Notes: generated by a model not told the origin, from the letters alone. A stretch of DNA of 64,000 bases from CAJQGY01 sp964417685 (GCA_964417685.1 CAYQIT010000001.1:1-64000); one strand, 5' to 3'. Counted from the first letter of the stretch, positions 44,562 to 53,819 are shown. Numbers and translations are program-made.

Positions 44562-45326
44562 ATGAATCTTAGTTTGAACTTAAATAAAATAGCTCTTCTT
44601 AGAAATGCGAGAGGTGATAATTATCCAGATTTAGAAGAATACGCTTTGAGGGCAATTGAGCTAGGTGTAGACGGTTTGACACTGCATCCTAGACCAGATC
44701 AGAGACATGCAACTTGTGAAGATGTCTTAACTATTTCTAATATTTGCAAAGAAAAGAGTGTTGAATTTAATATCGAAGGTAATCCATTTTCTAAAGCAAC
44801 CGATAATTATGATGGTTTCGTTGATCTTGTTAAGTTATCAAGTCCAGATCAGGTAACACTTGTTCCTGATGATCCAGATCAAATAACCTCAGATCATGGT
44901 TGGAATGTAGAATCTTGTAATGAGAGTTTGTCGTTAGTTATAAAAGAAATAATAAATTCCTCTCCAAAAGCTAGAATAAGTTTATTTATTGATAATATTC
45001 AAAATGACACAATTAACTTTGAAATACTTAATGCATGCATTAAGGTAGGCGCAAATACCATAGAAATTCACACAGGACCATTTTCAAAAGCTATTGCCAA
45101 TTCTAATTTTTCCGTTGTAGATAATTTATTTACACTCGCTAAAAAAGCTAAAGAGCTAGGCTTAAATGTTAATGCGGGACATGATTTAAACCTTGATAAT
45201 TTATCTTATTTAAGAAAAATGGATTTAATAGACGAAGTTTCAATAGGGCACGCAATTATAGTAGATGCCTTGAATTATGGTTTCGATGACACTATAAATA
45301 AATATATATCAGCTACTAAGGGATAA
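44562..45326 (+). CDS. pdxJ: Pyridoxine 5'-phosphate synthase
   Basis: A 254-residue TIM-barrel enzyme. Landmarks: MNLSLNLNKIALLRNARGDN, 'DGLTLHPRPDQRHATCEDV' (His and Arg for phosphate), 'EFNIEGNPF' (catalytic Glu), 'QVTLVPDDPDQITSDHGWNV', and 'VNAGHDLNLDNL' (catalytic His) with 'VSIGHAIIVDAL'. It condenses 1-deoxyxylulose 5-phosphate and amino-acetone phosphate to make vitamin B6. A TATAAT at 44550-44555 ends 6 bases before the ATG, implying a leaderless message. It is followed 2 bases later by the glutaredoxin gene. Confidence 0.95.
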   Translation: MNLSLNLNKIALLRNARGDNYPDLEEYALRAIELGVDGLTLHPRPDQRHATCEDVLTISNICKEKSVEFNIEGNPFSKATDNYDGFVDLVKLSSPDQVTLVPDDPDQITSDHGWNVESCNESLSLVIKEIINSSPKARISLFIDNIQNDTINFEILNACIKVGANTIEIHTGPFSKAIANSNFSVVDNLFTLAKKAKELGLNVNAGHDLNLDNLSYLRKMDLIDEVSIGHAIIVDALNYGFDDTINKYISATKG

Positions 45327-45328
45327 AC

Positions 45329-45643
45329 ATGGATATTAAACAAAAATTAATAGAACAAATAGAAGAAAACGAGATTCTAATTTATATGAAAGGTACGCCA
45401 TATGAACCAAAATGTGGATTTTCAGCAAGAACAGTTCAATCGCTCATAGAATGCGATGCCAAATTTTCATATGTTGATGTATTAGAAAATAATGATGTAA
45501 GATCAACATTGCCTGCTGTATCAGATTGGCCAACTTTTCCACAAGTTTTTGTTAAAGGAGAGTTGATAGGCGGTGCTGATATTGTTACTCAGATGCATGA
45601 AACAGGTGAGTTAAAAAAATTATTAGATACTGTTGAAGGCTAA
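45329..45643 (+). CDS. grxD: Monothiol glutaredoxin, Grx4 type
   Basis: A 104-residue CGFS-type glutaredoxin: 'LIYMKGTPYEPKCGFSARTV' (active Cys, GFS) with 'WPTFPQVFVKGELIGGADIV' as the glutathione-binding TVP-like loop (here TFPQ) and the GGxD motif. Grx4 dimers carry a [2Fe-2S] cluster and pair with BolA proteins (bolA at 14068). Length is slightly below the E. coli protein (115). The end overlaps the RNase T gene tail to tail by 4 bases. Confidence 0.94.
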   Translation: MDIKQKLIEQIEENEILIYMKGTPYEPKCGFSARTVQSLIECDAKFSYVDVLENNDVRSTLPAVSDWPTFPQVFVKGELIGGADIVTQMHETGELKKLLDTVEG

Positions 45644-46227
45644 CTCTGATATTTATTAACAATAGAACAAAAAACTTCAGCAGTTACATTAGAATCATAT
45701 GCTGCTGAATGTGCTTCTTTTGAATCATAATCAATATTAAGTTCATCACATACTCTAGCCAATACAGTCTGATTGGTAGCTAAAGCACCAAGACTAACTG
45801 TATCTAATACTGAGAAGGGGTGGAAAGGCGATCTTTTAATATTATTTCTTTTAACCGCTTCATTTAAAAATGAGCTATCAAAATGAGCATTATGGCCCAC
45901 TAAAATAGCTCTACTGCATTCATATTTAGTTCGAGCTTTATTGATGATTTTAAATAAGTTAGTTAATGCATCTTTTTCAGCGATAGCAGTTCTTAATGGG
46001 TGGTTAAGATTTATCTTTGTAAATTCAAGTGATTCTTTTTCAACAATTAGACCATCAAATGGTTCAATATGATATCTAATGGTTTCACCAACAATGAGCT
46101 GATTGTTTTGTTCCTCAATCAATGTAATTGCTATCTCAAGAATTGCATTTTTAATTGGATCAAATCCCCCAGTTTCAAGATCTATTACAACAGGGAGATA
46201 TTTTCTGAACCTATCTTTAAGTTTCAT
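45640..46227 (-). CDS. rnt: Ribonuclease T
   Basis: A 195-residue DEDD exonuclease: 'LPVVIDLETGGFDPIKNAIL' (Asp, Glu of ExoI), 'AILVGHNAHFDSSFLNEAVK' (Asp of ExoII), and 'DSKEAHSAAYDSNVTAEVFC' (ExoIII, H-x4-D). It matures tRNA 3' ends and other stable RNAs. Compared with E. coli RNase T (215) both ends are short. It begins inside the end of the RnfB-like gene (11-base overlap). Confidence 0.93.
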   Translation of the reverse strand: MKLKDRFRKYLPVVIDLETGGFDPIKNAILEIAITLIEEQNNQLIVGETIRYHIEPFDGLIVEKESLEFTKINLNHPLRTAIAEKDALTNLFKIINKARTKYECSRAILVGHNAHFDSSFLNEAVKRNNIKRSPFHPFSVLDTVSLGALATNQTVLARVCDELNIDYDSKEAHSAAYDSNVTAEVFCSIVNKYQS

Positions 46228-46894
46228 TTTTCTCTTTCAAAAATATTTCAACTTGATTTCTTTTGAATTTATGTAATTTTTTTAGATCACTAGAAAGTAT
46301 ATGATCCTGCATATCTTCGATTGCTTTATTCTTATCAATACCTCTGTTTGTAATTTTTAAATTAATCTCTGAGCTTATATCCTTATTAATATTAGTATTG
46401 TTTTTCAATTTAGCTCTTTTCTTATTTGGTTTTATTGATTTATTTAAATCAAAGTAAAATTGAGATTTATCTCTAATTTTTTTAATATCTTCATCTGGTA
46501 TATCTACCAAATCAATACAGTCTACCGGGCAGGGGTCTATGCAAAGTTCACAACCAGTGCATATATCTGTAATTACAGAATGCATGAGATTAGTTGCACC
46601 AACTATTGCGTCAACAGGACAAGCCCCAATACATTTTTTACAACCTATGCAATCTTCCTCTCTAATAACAGCAAGTTTATTTTTTATTATTGGTCCATAA
46701 TTTTCATCAACATTATCAAAACTCTTATCTAAAATTTTATTTAGCTGGTCTAGAGTGTCAGAGCCTCCTGGAACACATCTATCATGCGGTACCCCCTCAG
46801 CTATCTGTTCTGCATATTGATAGCAACCAGGTGTGTCACATCTTCCGCACTGAATTTGCGGAAGTGATGAATGTATTTTTTTTATTAATTCCAA
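46217..46894 (-). CDS. RnfB-like soluble iron-sulfur protein
   Basis: A 225-residue protein. The N-terminal RnfB-type [4Fe-4S] domain has Cys16, 19, 24 and 41 ('IQCGRCDTPGCYQYAEQIAE' ... 'DRCVPGG'). Two ferredoxin clusters follow: 'EDCIGCKKCIGACPVDAIVG' and 'DICTGCELCIDPCPVDCIDL'. The N-terminal membrane anchor of true RnfB is missing. The C-terminal 75 residues are Lys-rich and unlike Rnf. No rnfA, C, D, G or E is nearby; the next gene is a ferredoxin-NADP reductase-like protein, so this may be a soluble ferredoxin partner of that enzyme. It starts 2 bases after that gene's stop. Confidence 0.85.
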   Translation of the reverse strand: MELIKKIHSSLPQIQCGRCDTPGCYQYAEQIAEGVPHDRCVPGGSDTLDQLNKILDKSFDNVDENYGPIIKNKLAVIREEDCIGCKKCIGACPVDAIVGATNLMHSVITDICTGCELCIDPCPVDCIDLVDIPDEDIKKIRDKSQFYFDLNKSIKPNKKRAKLKNNTNINKDISSEINLKITNRGIDKNKAIEDMQDHILSSDLKKLHKFKRNQVEIFLKEKNET

Positions 46895-46896
46895 GG

Positions 46897-47940
46897 TTAT
46901 TTATCAAGAACTCCTAATTTCTTTTGTAATTTTGAGTTTGAGGTTGTGTAGCCAAATGGAACTCTTTCTCCCGGATGAATTCTTTTATATGCCTCTTGAA
47001 CTGCAAGAGTTGTTTCATGAAAACCTGAAAGAATAAGATCAAGCTTCCCAGGGTAATCATTAATATCACCAACAGCAAAAATACCATTTTTAGATGTTTG
47101 AAAATTTTCAGTATTTACAGATATTTTTTTACCATTTAAGTCTAGATTCCATTCAAGTATAGGACCAAGTTTTTTATTTAAACCAAATAAAAATAATAGC
47201 TCATCAGCTTCAAAAGTTAATATTTCTTTAGTATCAAAGTTTTTAAGTGAAACTGAATCTACTTTATCTGAACCGATAATTTCCTCAATGATATGAGGTG
47301 TGTGTAGTTTAACTATATTGTTTTTTACTAGTTCTCTCATCATTTCTTCAGAATGTAATGCACCTCTAAACGCATCTCTTCTATGAACAAGATTTACTTC
47401 TTTTGATATTTTTGAAAGCTCAATTGTCCAATCTAGTGCTGAGTCTCCACCACCAAAAATGAAGACTTTTTTATCTGCATAAGTTTCTTTAGAGCGAACG
47501 GCATAGGTAACACCTTTGTCTTTAAACTTATCTGGTTCTTGTATATTGGGAGGCCTTCTTGGTTCGAATGAACCAGCACCAGCAGCTATAAAGACATTCT
47601 TTGTAATAAATGTATTATTATCATTTGTTGTTACAGACCAAAATTTTTCACTGTGGTGATCTATTTCTTTTAGCTCTTCGACTCTTTGATTAAGAAAAAC
47701 CTCATAATTAAAAGGTTTAATTTGCTCCAATAAAGCATCTACATGCTCTTGAGCAGTTTGAAAGGGTACTCCTGGTATGTCGTAAATAGGTTTTTCGGGA
47801 TATAACTCTGCACATTGGCCTCCAACTTTATCTAAGTTGTCAATGAGTACACAATTTAATCCAAGTAAACCAGCTTCAAAAACCGTAAACAAGCCAACAG
47901 GACCAGCACCAACAACTACAATATCTATCTTTTTATTCAT
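46897..47940 (-). CDS. Ferredoxin-NADP reductase of the thioredoxin-reductase-like (YumC) type
   Basis: A 347-residue flavoprotein. FAD motif 'IVVVGAGPVGLFTVFEAGLL', then the diagnostic 'KVGGQCAELYPEKPIYDIPG', and an NADPH motif 'KVFIFGGGDSALDWTIELSK'. Final FAD loop 'GIFAVGDINDYPGKLDLILS' and the C-terminal extension 'GYTTSNSKLQKKLGVLDK' that covers the flavin in these enzymes. It lacks the redox CxxC of thioredoxin reductase, so it reduces ferredoxin rather than thioredoxin. Adjacent to the RnfB-like ferredoxin and likely its partner. Confidence 0.91.
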   Translation of the reverse strand: MNKKIDIVVVGAGPVGLFTVFEAGLLGLNCVLIDNLDKVGGQCAELYPEKPIYDIPGVPFQTAQEHVDALLEQIKPFNYEVFLNQRVEELKEIDHHSEKFWSVTTNDNNTFITKNVFIAAGAGSFEPRRPPNIQEPDKFKDKGVTYAVRSKETYADKKVFIFGGGDSALDWTIELSKISKEVNLVHRRDAFRGALHSEEMMRELVKNNIVKLHTPHIIEEIIGSDKVDSVSLKNFDTKEILTFEADELLFLFGLNKKLGPILEWNLDLNGKKISVNTENFQTSKNGIFAVGDINDYPGKLDLILSGFHETTLAVQEAYKRIHPGERVPFGYTTSNSKLQKKLGVLDK

Positions 47941-47941
47941 T

Positions 47942-49900
47942 CTATTTCACCCTTTGGCCCTCATCTGCTCCTGAGTCAGGTGATATAAGGTATATTCCGC
48001 CTTCCTCATCAGATGATGCTAAAACCATTCCTTCTGAAAGGCCAAATTTCATTTGTCGAGGAGCTAGATTAGATACAAGTATCACCAACTTGCCATTTAA
48101 ATCATTAGGATCATAGGCGCTTTTAATTCCTGCAAAAACTTGACGATTTCCAAGATCACCAACGCTAAGCTTTAACTTCAAAAGTTTATCAGCACCCTCT
48201 ACATTAGAGGCTTCTATAATTTTAGCTACTCTCAAATCAATATCTGCAAATTGATTTATATTAATTGTATTCTGATCTTCCATTTTATCTTCCTTAGGTA
48301 ATTTGATTTTATCCAATCTATTTAAAATAGGCTTGTAATCGTTTATATCCTTATTTAATTTTTTTCCAATATCATCAAAGTTATTTTTATCAGTATTTAA
48401 AAAATCAAAAGCTTCTTTTGTAATATTTGGAATAATAGGATTTAGATATATGCTCAGATAATAAAAAGCATTTAAAGCTACAGATGAAATATCTACTGAT
48501 TCATTTAATTCTTTCTTCCATGGAGTGTTTTCGTTAATGTACTTATTAGTATCATCAGCCATTTCCATTATCAATTTTATAGCTTTTGAAAACTCTCTTG
48601 ATTCAAAATAATCGAGAATATTTTCTTTATTAGATATTATTTTATCAAGCAGAGGTGAATTAACTTCATCTATTAACTTATTATCATTTTTCTTTATAAA
48701 TGAAGAACATCTGCTCGCAATATTTAAATATTTTCCAACTAAATCAGAGTTTATTTTTTGAACATAATCATCTAGATTTAGATCAAGATCTTCAACTTTA
48801 TTATTCAGTTTTGAGGCAAAATAATATCTAAGAGTTTCAGGATCACATATTTCAGCAAATTCTTTTGCCATAATTCCAGTTCCCTTGGATTTAGACATCT
48901 TCTCGCCATTAAGTGTTAAGAATCCATGCACATGAATTCCTGTAGGAAGTTTGTAGTCTGAGCTATGTAAAAGGGCTGGCCAAAATAAACCATGAAAATA
49001 TGAGATATCTTTTCCAATAAAATGATGAATCTCATATTCAGAATCTTTACCCCATAAAGTTTCTATTGAAATATTATTCTCATTTGACCAATTTTTAGCA
49101 GATGCTATATAACCTATTGGAGCATCTAGCCAAACATAAAAATATTTATCTTTTTCACCAGGTATTTCAAATCCAAAATAGGGTGCATCTCTTGAAATAT
49201 CCCATTTTTTTAGATCGTCATTCAACCATTCATTAAGTTTATTAACTATTGGTTCTTGAAGAATTGCATCTTGAAGGAAACTATCCAATGATTCCCTTTT
49301 TTTTGGTAGATCGAAGAATATATGTTCCGTTTCTTTGATAACGGGGGCTGTTCCAGATATCGTAGATATAGGATTTATTAAATCTTCAACACTATATACT
49401 GCATTACATACGCCGCACCCATCACCATATTGATCTTCAGCTCCACATTTTGGACATGTTCCTTTTATAAATCTATCTGATAAAAACATCTCTTCTTTAG
49501 TATCAAAAAGCTGATTTATGTATTGCTTTGAAATAAGATCATTAGCTACAGCAGAACTATATATATCCTCTGATATAGACTTATTTTCATCAGAATGAGT
49601 TGAATGAAAATTTGTAAAATCTATGTTGTACAGTTTATAAGTATCTTGATGGTCTTTTTGAACTTTTTTTATTAGTTCTTCGGGAGTGATATTTAACTCT
49701 TTTGCTTTCAGCATCACTGGTGTTCCATGTGTGTCATCTGCGCAAAAATATAAGCACTCGTTGTTATTTTGATTTTGATAGCGAACCCAGATATCTGTTT
49801 GAACAGCTTCTAAGATATGCCCTAGATGTAAAGAAGAATTTGCATAAGGCAAAGCCATAGTAACTATAAGCTTTCTATTGTTTTTTTTGGGCGCATTCAT
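47942..49900 (-). CDS. metG: Methionyl-tRNA synthetase
   Basis: A 652-residue enzyme. HIGH-type motif 'YANSSLHLGHILEAVQTDIW', zinc site 'CPKCGAEDQYGDGCGVC' (4 Cys), 'KMSKSKGTG', anticodon-binding helices and a C-terminal Trbp111-like tRNA-binding domain ('DLRVAKIIEASNVEGADKLL'). The overall size and C-terminal dimer domain match E. coli MetG (677). It starts divergently from mrp as in E. coli. A TATAAT at 49917-49912 on the minus strand is about 11 bases before the ATG, so the leader is very short. Confidence 0.96.
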   Translation of the reverse strand: MNAPKKNNRKLIVTMALPYANSSLHLGHILEAVQTDIWVRYQNQNNNECLYFCADDTHGTPVMLKAKELNITPEELIKKVQKDHQDTYKLYNIDFTNFHSTHSDENKSISEDIYSSAVANDLISKQYINQLFDTKEEMFLSDRFIKGTCPKCGAEDQYGDGCGVCNAVYSVEDLINPISTISGTAPVIKETEHIFFDLPKKRESLDSFLQDAILQEPIVNKLNEWLNDDLKKWDISRDAPYFGFEIPGEKDKYFYVWLDAPIGYIASAKNWSNENNISIETLWGKDSEYEIHHFIGKDISYFHGLFWPALLHSSDYKLPTGIHVHGFLTLNGEKMSKSKGTGIMAKEFAEICDPETLRYYFASKLNNKVEDLDLNLDDYVQKINSDLVGKYLNIASRCSSFIKKNDNKLIDEVNSPLLDKIISNKENILDYFESREFSKAIKLIMEMADDTNKYINENTPWKKELNESVDISSVALNAFYYLSIYLNPIIPNITKEAFDFLNTDKNNFDDIGKKLNKDINDYKPILNRLDKIKLPKEDKMEDQNTININQFADIDLRVAKIIEASNVEGADKLLKLKLSVGDLGNRQVFAGIKSAYDPNDLNGKLVILVSNLAPRQMKFGLSEGMVLASSDEEGGIYLISPDSGADEGQRVK

Positions 49901-49937
49901 ATATAAGATGTATTATATGTGAATTAATTTAAAATAT

Positions 49938-50645
49938 ATGTCCGTAAAAAAAATAATAGCCATTGCTTCAGCAAAAGGTGGTGTAGGTAAGAGTTCTATA
50001 ACTGCTTTATTGGCTGCAAATTTATCTAAAAATTTAAAAATTGGTATCTTAGATGCTGACATTTATGGTCCAAATCAACATATCTTATTTGATGTTGAAA
50101 ATAACAAGCCTGAAGTTACAGATATCAATGGGTCTAAAAAATTTATACCTGTAACAGCTCAGAATAATATAAAAATTAACTCGATGGGCTTCATTTTAGA
50201 TGATGAAAAAGCTGCAATATGGAGAGGTCCAATGCTTAGCGGAGCAATAAAACAATTAATGGATTCAACAATATGGGATGATCTAGATATTTTATTTGTA
50301 GATATGCCTCCAGGTACAGGCGATGCTTATTTAACTGTATCTTCTGAGATCAAACCTGATCATGCAATATTAATAACAACACCAAATAAATTAGCTATTC
50401 ACGATACTTTAAAATCTTTATCAACTTTCTCTAAGCTTAAAACTAATGTCCTCGGTTTTATAGAAAATAATTTATTTCAAACAAATGTTAAACAATCATA
50501 TCCAGATTTAACATCAAATGATATTAAGTTTATGGGGTCTTTAAGTTTTGATAATTCAATTCATAATTTTGATTTTTTCAGATCTAATGAAGAGATTAAC
50601 CATATAACAACATACCTTTTAGAATTATTAAATGAATCTAACTAA
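49938..50645 (+). CDS. mrp: Mrp/ApbC-type P-loop ATPase lacking DUF59 and all cysteines
   Basis: A 235-residue ATPase with deviant Walker A 'ASAKGGVGKSSITALLAANL', 'LDADIYGPNQHILF', the family motif 'MGFILDDEKAAIWRGPMLSG' and Walker B-like 'LFVDMPPGTGDAYLTVSSEI'. It lacks the N-terminal DUF59 domain of E. coli Mrp (about 90 residues) and the CxxC that binds the [4Fe-4S] cluster; the segment that should hold it reads 'VLGFIENNLFQTNVKQSYPD'. No cysteine exists in the whole protein. Position divergent from metG matches the E. coli mrp locus, so it is the orthologue; its ability to carry a cluster is doubtful. It overlaps mlaA by 14 bases. Confidence 0.88.
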   Translation: MSVKKIIAIASAKGGVGKSSITALLAANLSKNLKIGILDADIYGPNQHILFDVENNKPEVTDINGSKKFIPVTAQNNIKINSMGFILDDEKAAIWRGPMLSGAIKQLMDSTIWDDLDILFVDMPPGTGDAYLTVSSEIKPDHAILITTPNKLAIHDTLKSLSTFSKLKTNVLGFIENNLFQTNVKQSYPDLTSNDIKFMGSLSFDNSIHNFDFFRSNEEINHITTYLLELLNESN

Positions 50646-51327
50646 ACATATTTTAATATTAATATTTTCAATAAATATTTACAGTGAAATCAATGATCCA
50701 TTTGAAGAGTTAAATAGAACATCTTTTCAAATAAATGAAACAGTTGATAGTGTTATTTTAAAACCTATAGCAGTAACATATTCCAAAGCACCAACACCCA
50801 TGAAATATGGAATTACAAACTTTTTTAGAAATCTAAAAGAGGTAGATAATACTGTTAATCAATTACTACAAGGTAAACCTAAACTTGCACTAAATGATTT
50901 AAGTCGTTTTGTTATAAATACAACAATAGGACTAGGTGGCCTAATAGATGTTGCTTCAAACATGGGATTAGATAGACATGATGAAGATTTTGGTCAGACG
51001 CTTGGTGTATGGGGTATACCATCAGGTCCGTATCTAATGATTCCAATGTTAGGGCCTTCATCCACGAGGGACTTATTAAGTAGACCTATTTCATCATTTT
51101 TAGGTGGTACCTTTCATATGGATGATAGCAATGTTCGTATTAGTTTGACCGCACTAGATGCTATTGAAACAAGAGAGAGATTATTAGATGTTGAAAGCCT
51201 TTTGTCTGGAGATAAATATAATTTTGTGAGAGATTCATATTCGCAATCGAGAGAATATGAAATTAAGGATGGATTTGATATTGAAGATGATTTTATTGAT
51301 GATATGGATGATTTTCTAATTGATTAA
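50632..51327 (+). CDS. mlaA: MlaA/VacJ-family protein without lipobox
   Basis: A 231-residue MlaA: signal-like N-terminus (about 1-18, MNLTKHILILIFSINIYS), then 'NDPFEELNRTSFQINETVDS', 'APTPMKYGITNFFRNLKEVD', 'INTTIGLGGLIDVASNMGLD' and 'DFGQTLGVWGIPSGPYLMIP' followed by 'GPSSTRDL'. MlaA sits in the outer membrane and retrieves phospholipids from the outer leaflet for the Mla pathway. E. coli MlaA is a lipoprotein, but here there is no cysteine in the entire protein, so it cannot be lipidated. The acidic C-terminal tail is unusual too. It overlaps mrp at the start and dusA, tail to tail, by 12 bases. Confidence 0.9.
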   Translation: MNLTKHILILIFSINIYSEINDPFEELNRTSFQINETVDSVILKPIAVTYSKAPTPMKYGITNFFRNLKEVDNTVNQLLQGKPKLALNDLSRFVINTTIGLGGLIDVASNMGLDRHDEDFGQTLGVWGIPSGPYLMIPMLGPSSTRDLLSRPISSFLGGTFHMDDSNVRISLTALDAIETRERLLDVESLLSGDKYNFVRDSYSQSREYEIKDGFDIEDDFIDDMDDFLID

Positions 51328-52287
51328 AAGATCTCTTAAATCTGTATGATAGGGAGAAATATCTTTTACTTTAATAGCCTCTAATACTAGCCTTCTAAAC
51401 GTTTTAGCGTGCTTGTCACCTTTTGATAATCCAAACATATGCTTTAGCATTCTTGAGAGCTCATATCCTTGAGATTCCTTAGATTGCATATATGCAACAT
51501 ACTCATCAAATATATCAACTTTTGAAAATTCTCTTTCATTTTTACCGAATATCTCTTTGTCAAAATCAGCAAGCATAAAGGGATTATCATAAGCAGCTCT
51601 TCCAATCATGACGCCATCAATTTTTTCAAGGTGATTTTTTGTCTCATTTAAGTTTTTTATACCACCATTTATAACAATATTTAATTCAGGATTTTCTTCC
51701 TTCAATCTATACACATAGTCATACTTTAACGGAGGTATCATTCTATTTTGTCTTGGACTTAAGCCATTCAAGATAGCGTTTCTGGCATGGATAATAAAAT
51801 CACTTATTCCTGCTTTCTTAACTTTATTTACAAAGCTTTCAAAAAATTCAAATGTATCATTATCATCAACACCAAGTCTGCATTTAATAGTTACTGGTAT
51901 ATTAACTGCATTCTGCATCTCACTTAAACAATTTGCAACATGATCTGGTTCCAACATCAGACTAGCTCCAAATTTACCTTTTTGAACTCTATCTGATGGG
52001 CATCCGACATTTAAATTAATTTCATCATAACCAAATGATTCGCAGATTTTTGATGATTCAATTAGGTCTTTGATATCTGACCCACCTAGTTGAACTGCTA
52101 CCGGGTGTTCCTCAATATTGTATTCAAGTTGATTCAAGCACTTGCCATAGACTATTGCACCTGTTGTGATCATCTCTGTATATAAATAAATATTCTTAGA
52201 TATCAGTCTTAATAAAAATCTATCATGCATGTCTGTATATTGCATCATGGGCGCAACACATGCTTTGTGGGTTAAAGCAAATGCCAT
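51316..52287 (-). CDS. dusA: tRNA-dihydrouridine synthase A
   Basis: A 323-residue FMN-dependent DusA. It has 'KACVAPMMQYTDMHDRFLLR', 'EEHPVAVQLGGSDIKDLIES', 'INLNVGCPSDRVQKGKFGAS' (catalytic Cys in GCPSD), 'VTIKCRLGVDD', 'FIIHARNAILNGLSPRQNR' and 'GVMIGRAAYDNPFML'. It reduces U20/U20a in tRNA D loops. The ATG shares one base with the nhaB stop (TAATG), so both are co-translated on the minus strand. Confidence 0.95.
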   Translation of the reverse strand: MAFALTHKACVAPMMQYTDMHDRFLLRLISKNIYLYTEMITTGAIVYGKCLNQLEYNIEEHPVAVQLGGSDIKDLIESSKICESFGYDEINLNVGCPSDRVQKGKFGASLMLEPDHVANCLSEMQNAVNIPVTIKCRLGVDDNDTFEFFESFVNKVKKAGISDFIIHARNAILNGLSPRQNRMIPPLKYDYVYRLKEENPELNIVINGGIKNLNETKNHLEKIDGVMIGRAAYDNPFMLADFDKEIFGKNEREFSKVDIFDEYVAYMQSKESQGYELSRMLKHMFGLSKGDKHAKTFRRLVLEAIKVKDISPYHTDLRDLLIN

Positions 52288-53795
52288 TAAATAAAATAAA
52301 TAATCGATAGAAACCCAACAATACTTAAAACAATTGTATAGGGTAAAGCCATTAAAACCATTCTCATGTACGATAAATTAATTAATGGTGCAAGAGATGA
52401 TGTTAATAGGAATAAAAATGCAGCTTGTCCATTTGGCGTGGCTATACTTGGGATATTTGTTCCTGTATTAATTGCTACAGCCAGTTTATTAAATTGATCT
52501 AATGTTATAGCATTTGTATCTAAAGCTGTTTTAACTTCATTTATATAAATTGTTGCAACAAAAACATTGTCACTGATTGCAGACAAGACACCATTAACAA
52601 CAAAGAAAAGCGATGGTTGTACAGATACATCTTGCATCAAAACAAAAGATATTAATGGAGCAAATAATAATTGATCATTAATAACACTAACAATAGCAAA
52701 AAATACTGCTAATAATGCTGTGAAAGGCAAGGCTTCATGGAAAGCTTCACCTAGATCATGTTCTTCGGTAATTCCTTTAAAAGAAGTTAGAAGAATAATA
52801 ACTCCAAGGCCTATTAGACCAACTGCAGCAACATGAAGAGCAAGAGCAATTACTAACAGAATTGCGACTATTGATTCAACAACCAGTTGAGCTTTTTGAT
52901 TAAGGGTAGTATTTTCCGCATCATGAATTGCAAAGTCATTAAAGATATTTCTTACGGAAATAGGCATTTGATTGCCAAACCCCGCAATTGAAAATCTTTC
53001 TACCAAATAGCATGTTAAAAGACCTGCAACAAAAACAGGCATTGTTACTGGTGCCATTCTTAAAAAGAATTCTACAAATTGCCAACCAGCAGTATTTGCA
53101 ATTAATAGGTTTTGAGGCTCACCAACAATAGTACACACTCCACCCAATGCCGTACCAACTGCACCATGCATAACTAAATCTCTTAAAAAAGCCTTAAAAC
53201 TTTCAAGATCTTCTAGACCAACATCAGTTAAGTTTGAATCGTTTAGATGATTGTGCTCATCATTAAAGTTTTTTCCAGATGCTACTATGTGGTAAATTCT
53301 GTAGAAACCTATTGTTACACCAATAAGAACAGCAGTAACAGTTAAAGCATCCAGAAATGCAGAAAGAACTGCAGCTGAAAAACAAAATAGTAGAGATAAT
53401 AATTTCTTTGATTCAACTTTAAGTAAAAGCTTTGTGAATATGGTTAGCATCAGATTTTTCATAAAGAAAATACCTGCTACCATAAATATTAATAGCAATA
53501 TAACTTCTAAGTTATGCTCAATCTCATACAGAACATGATAGGGAGTCGTTAACCCTAGAGCCAATGCTTGAATTGCTAGAAGCCCACCAGGTTGAAGGGG
53601 ATAACACTTCAAAGCTAATGCTAGAGTAAAAATAAATTCAAGTAAAAATATCCAACCAACAATAAAACCACCATTTAAACCCAGCTGGTTACAGAATAAA
53701 TAAATTATTGGATTAAAAATAAGGAAACCTAATATGGTAGACTTGTACCACTTTGGTGAGTTTCCAAGAAACATTCTCTTCAATTCATTTAACAT
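52287..53795 (-). CDS. nhaB: Sodium/proton antiporter NhaB
   Basis: With the ATG at 53795 the protein has 502 residues, close to E. coli NhaB (513). A longer start at 53825 (512 residues) would overlap the nudC start within a shared palindrome ATGCAT. Typical stretches are 'FLGNSPKWYKSTILGFLIFN', 'FTLALALKCYPLQPGGLLAI', 'AAVLSAFLDALTVTAVLIGV', 'GTALGGVCTIVGEPQNLLIA' and 'INTGTNIPSIATPNGQAAFL'. It has about 12 membrane helices and expels Na+ in exchange for H+, essential for marine cells. It is co-transcribed with dusA. Confidence 0.94.
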   Translation of the reverse strand: MLNELKRMFLGNSPKWYKSTILGFLIFNPIIYLFCNQLGLNGGFIVGWIFLLEFIFTLALALKCYPLQPGGLLAIQALALGLTTPYHVLYEIEHNLEVILLLIFMVAGIFFMKNLMLTIFTKLLLKVESKKLLSLLFCFSAAVLSAFLDALTVTAVLIGVTIGFYRIYHIVASGKNFNDEHNHLNDSNLTDVGLEDLESFKAFLRDLVMHGAVGTALGGVCTIVGEPQNLLIANTAGWQFVEFFLRMAPVTMPVFVAGLLTCYLVERFSIAGFGNQMPISVRNIFNDFAIHDAENTTLNQKAQLVVESIVAILLVIALALHVAAVGLIGLGVIILLTSFKGITEEHDLGEAFHEALPFTALLAVFFAIVSVINDQLLFAPLISFVLMQDVSVQPSLFFVVNGVLSAISDNVFVATIYINEVKTALDTNAITLDQFNKLAVAINTGTNIPSIATPNGQAAFLFLLTSSLAPLINLSYMRMVLMALPYTIVLSIVGFLSIIYFI

Positions 53796-53819
53796 AGAAA
53801 CATATTTATTTAATTTATT

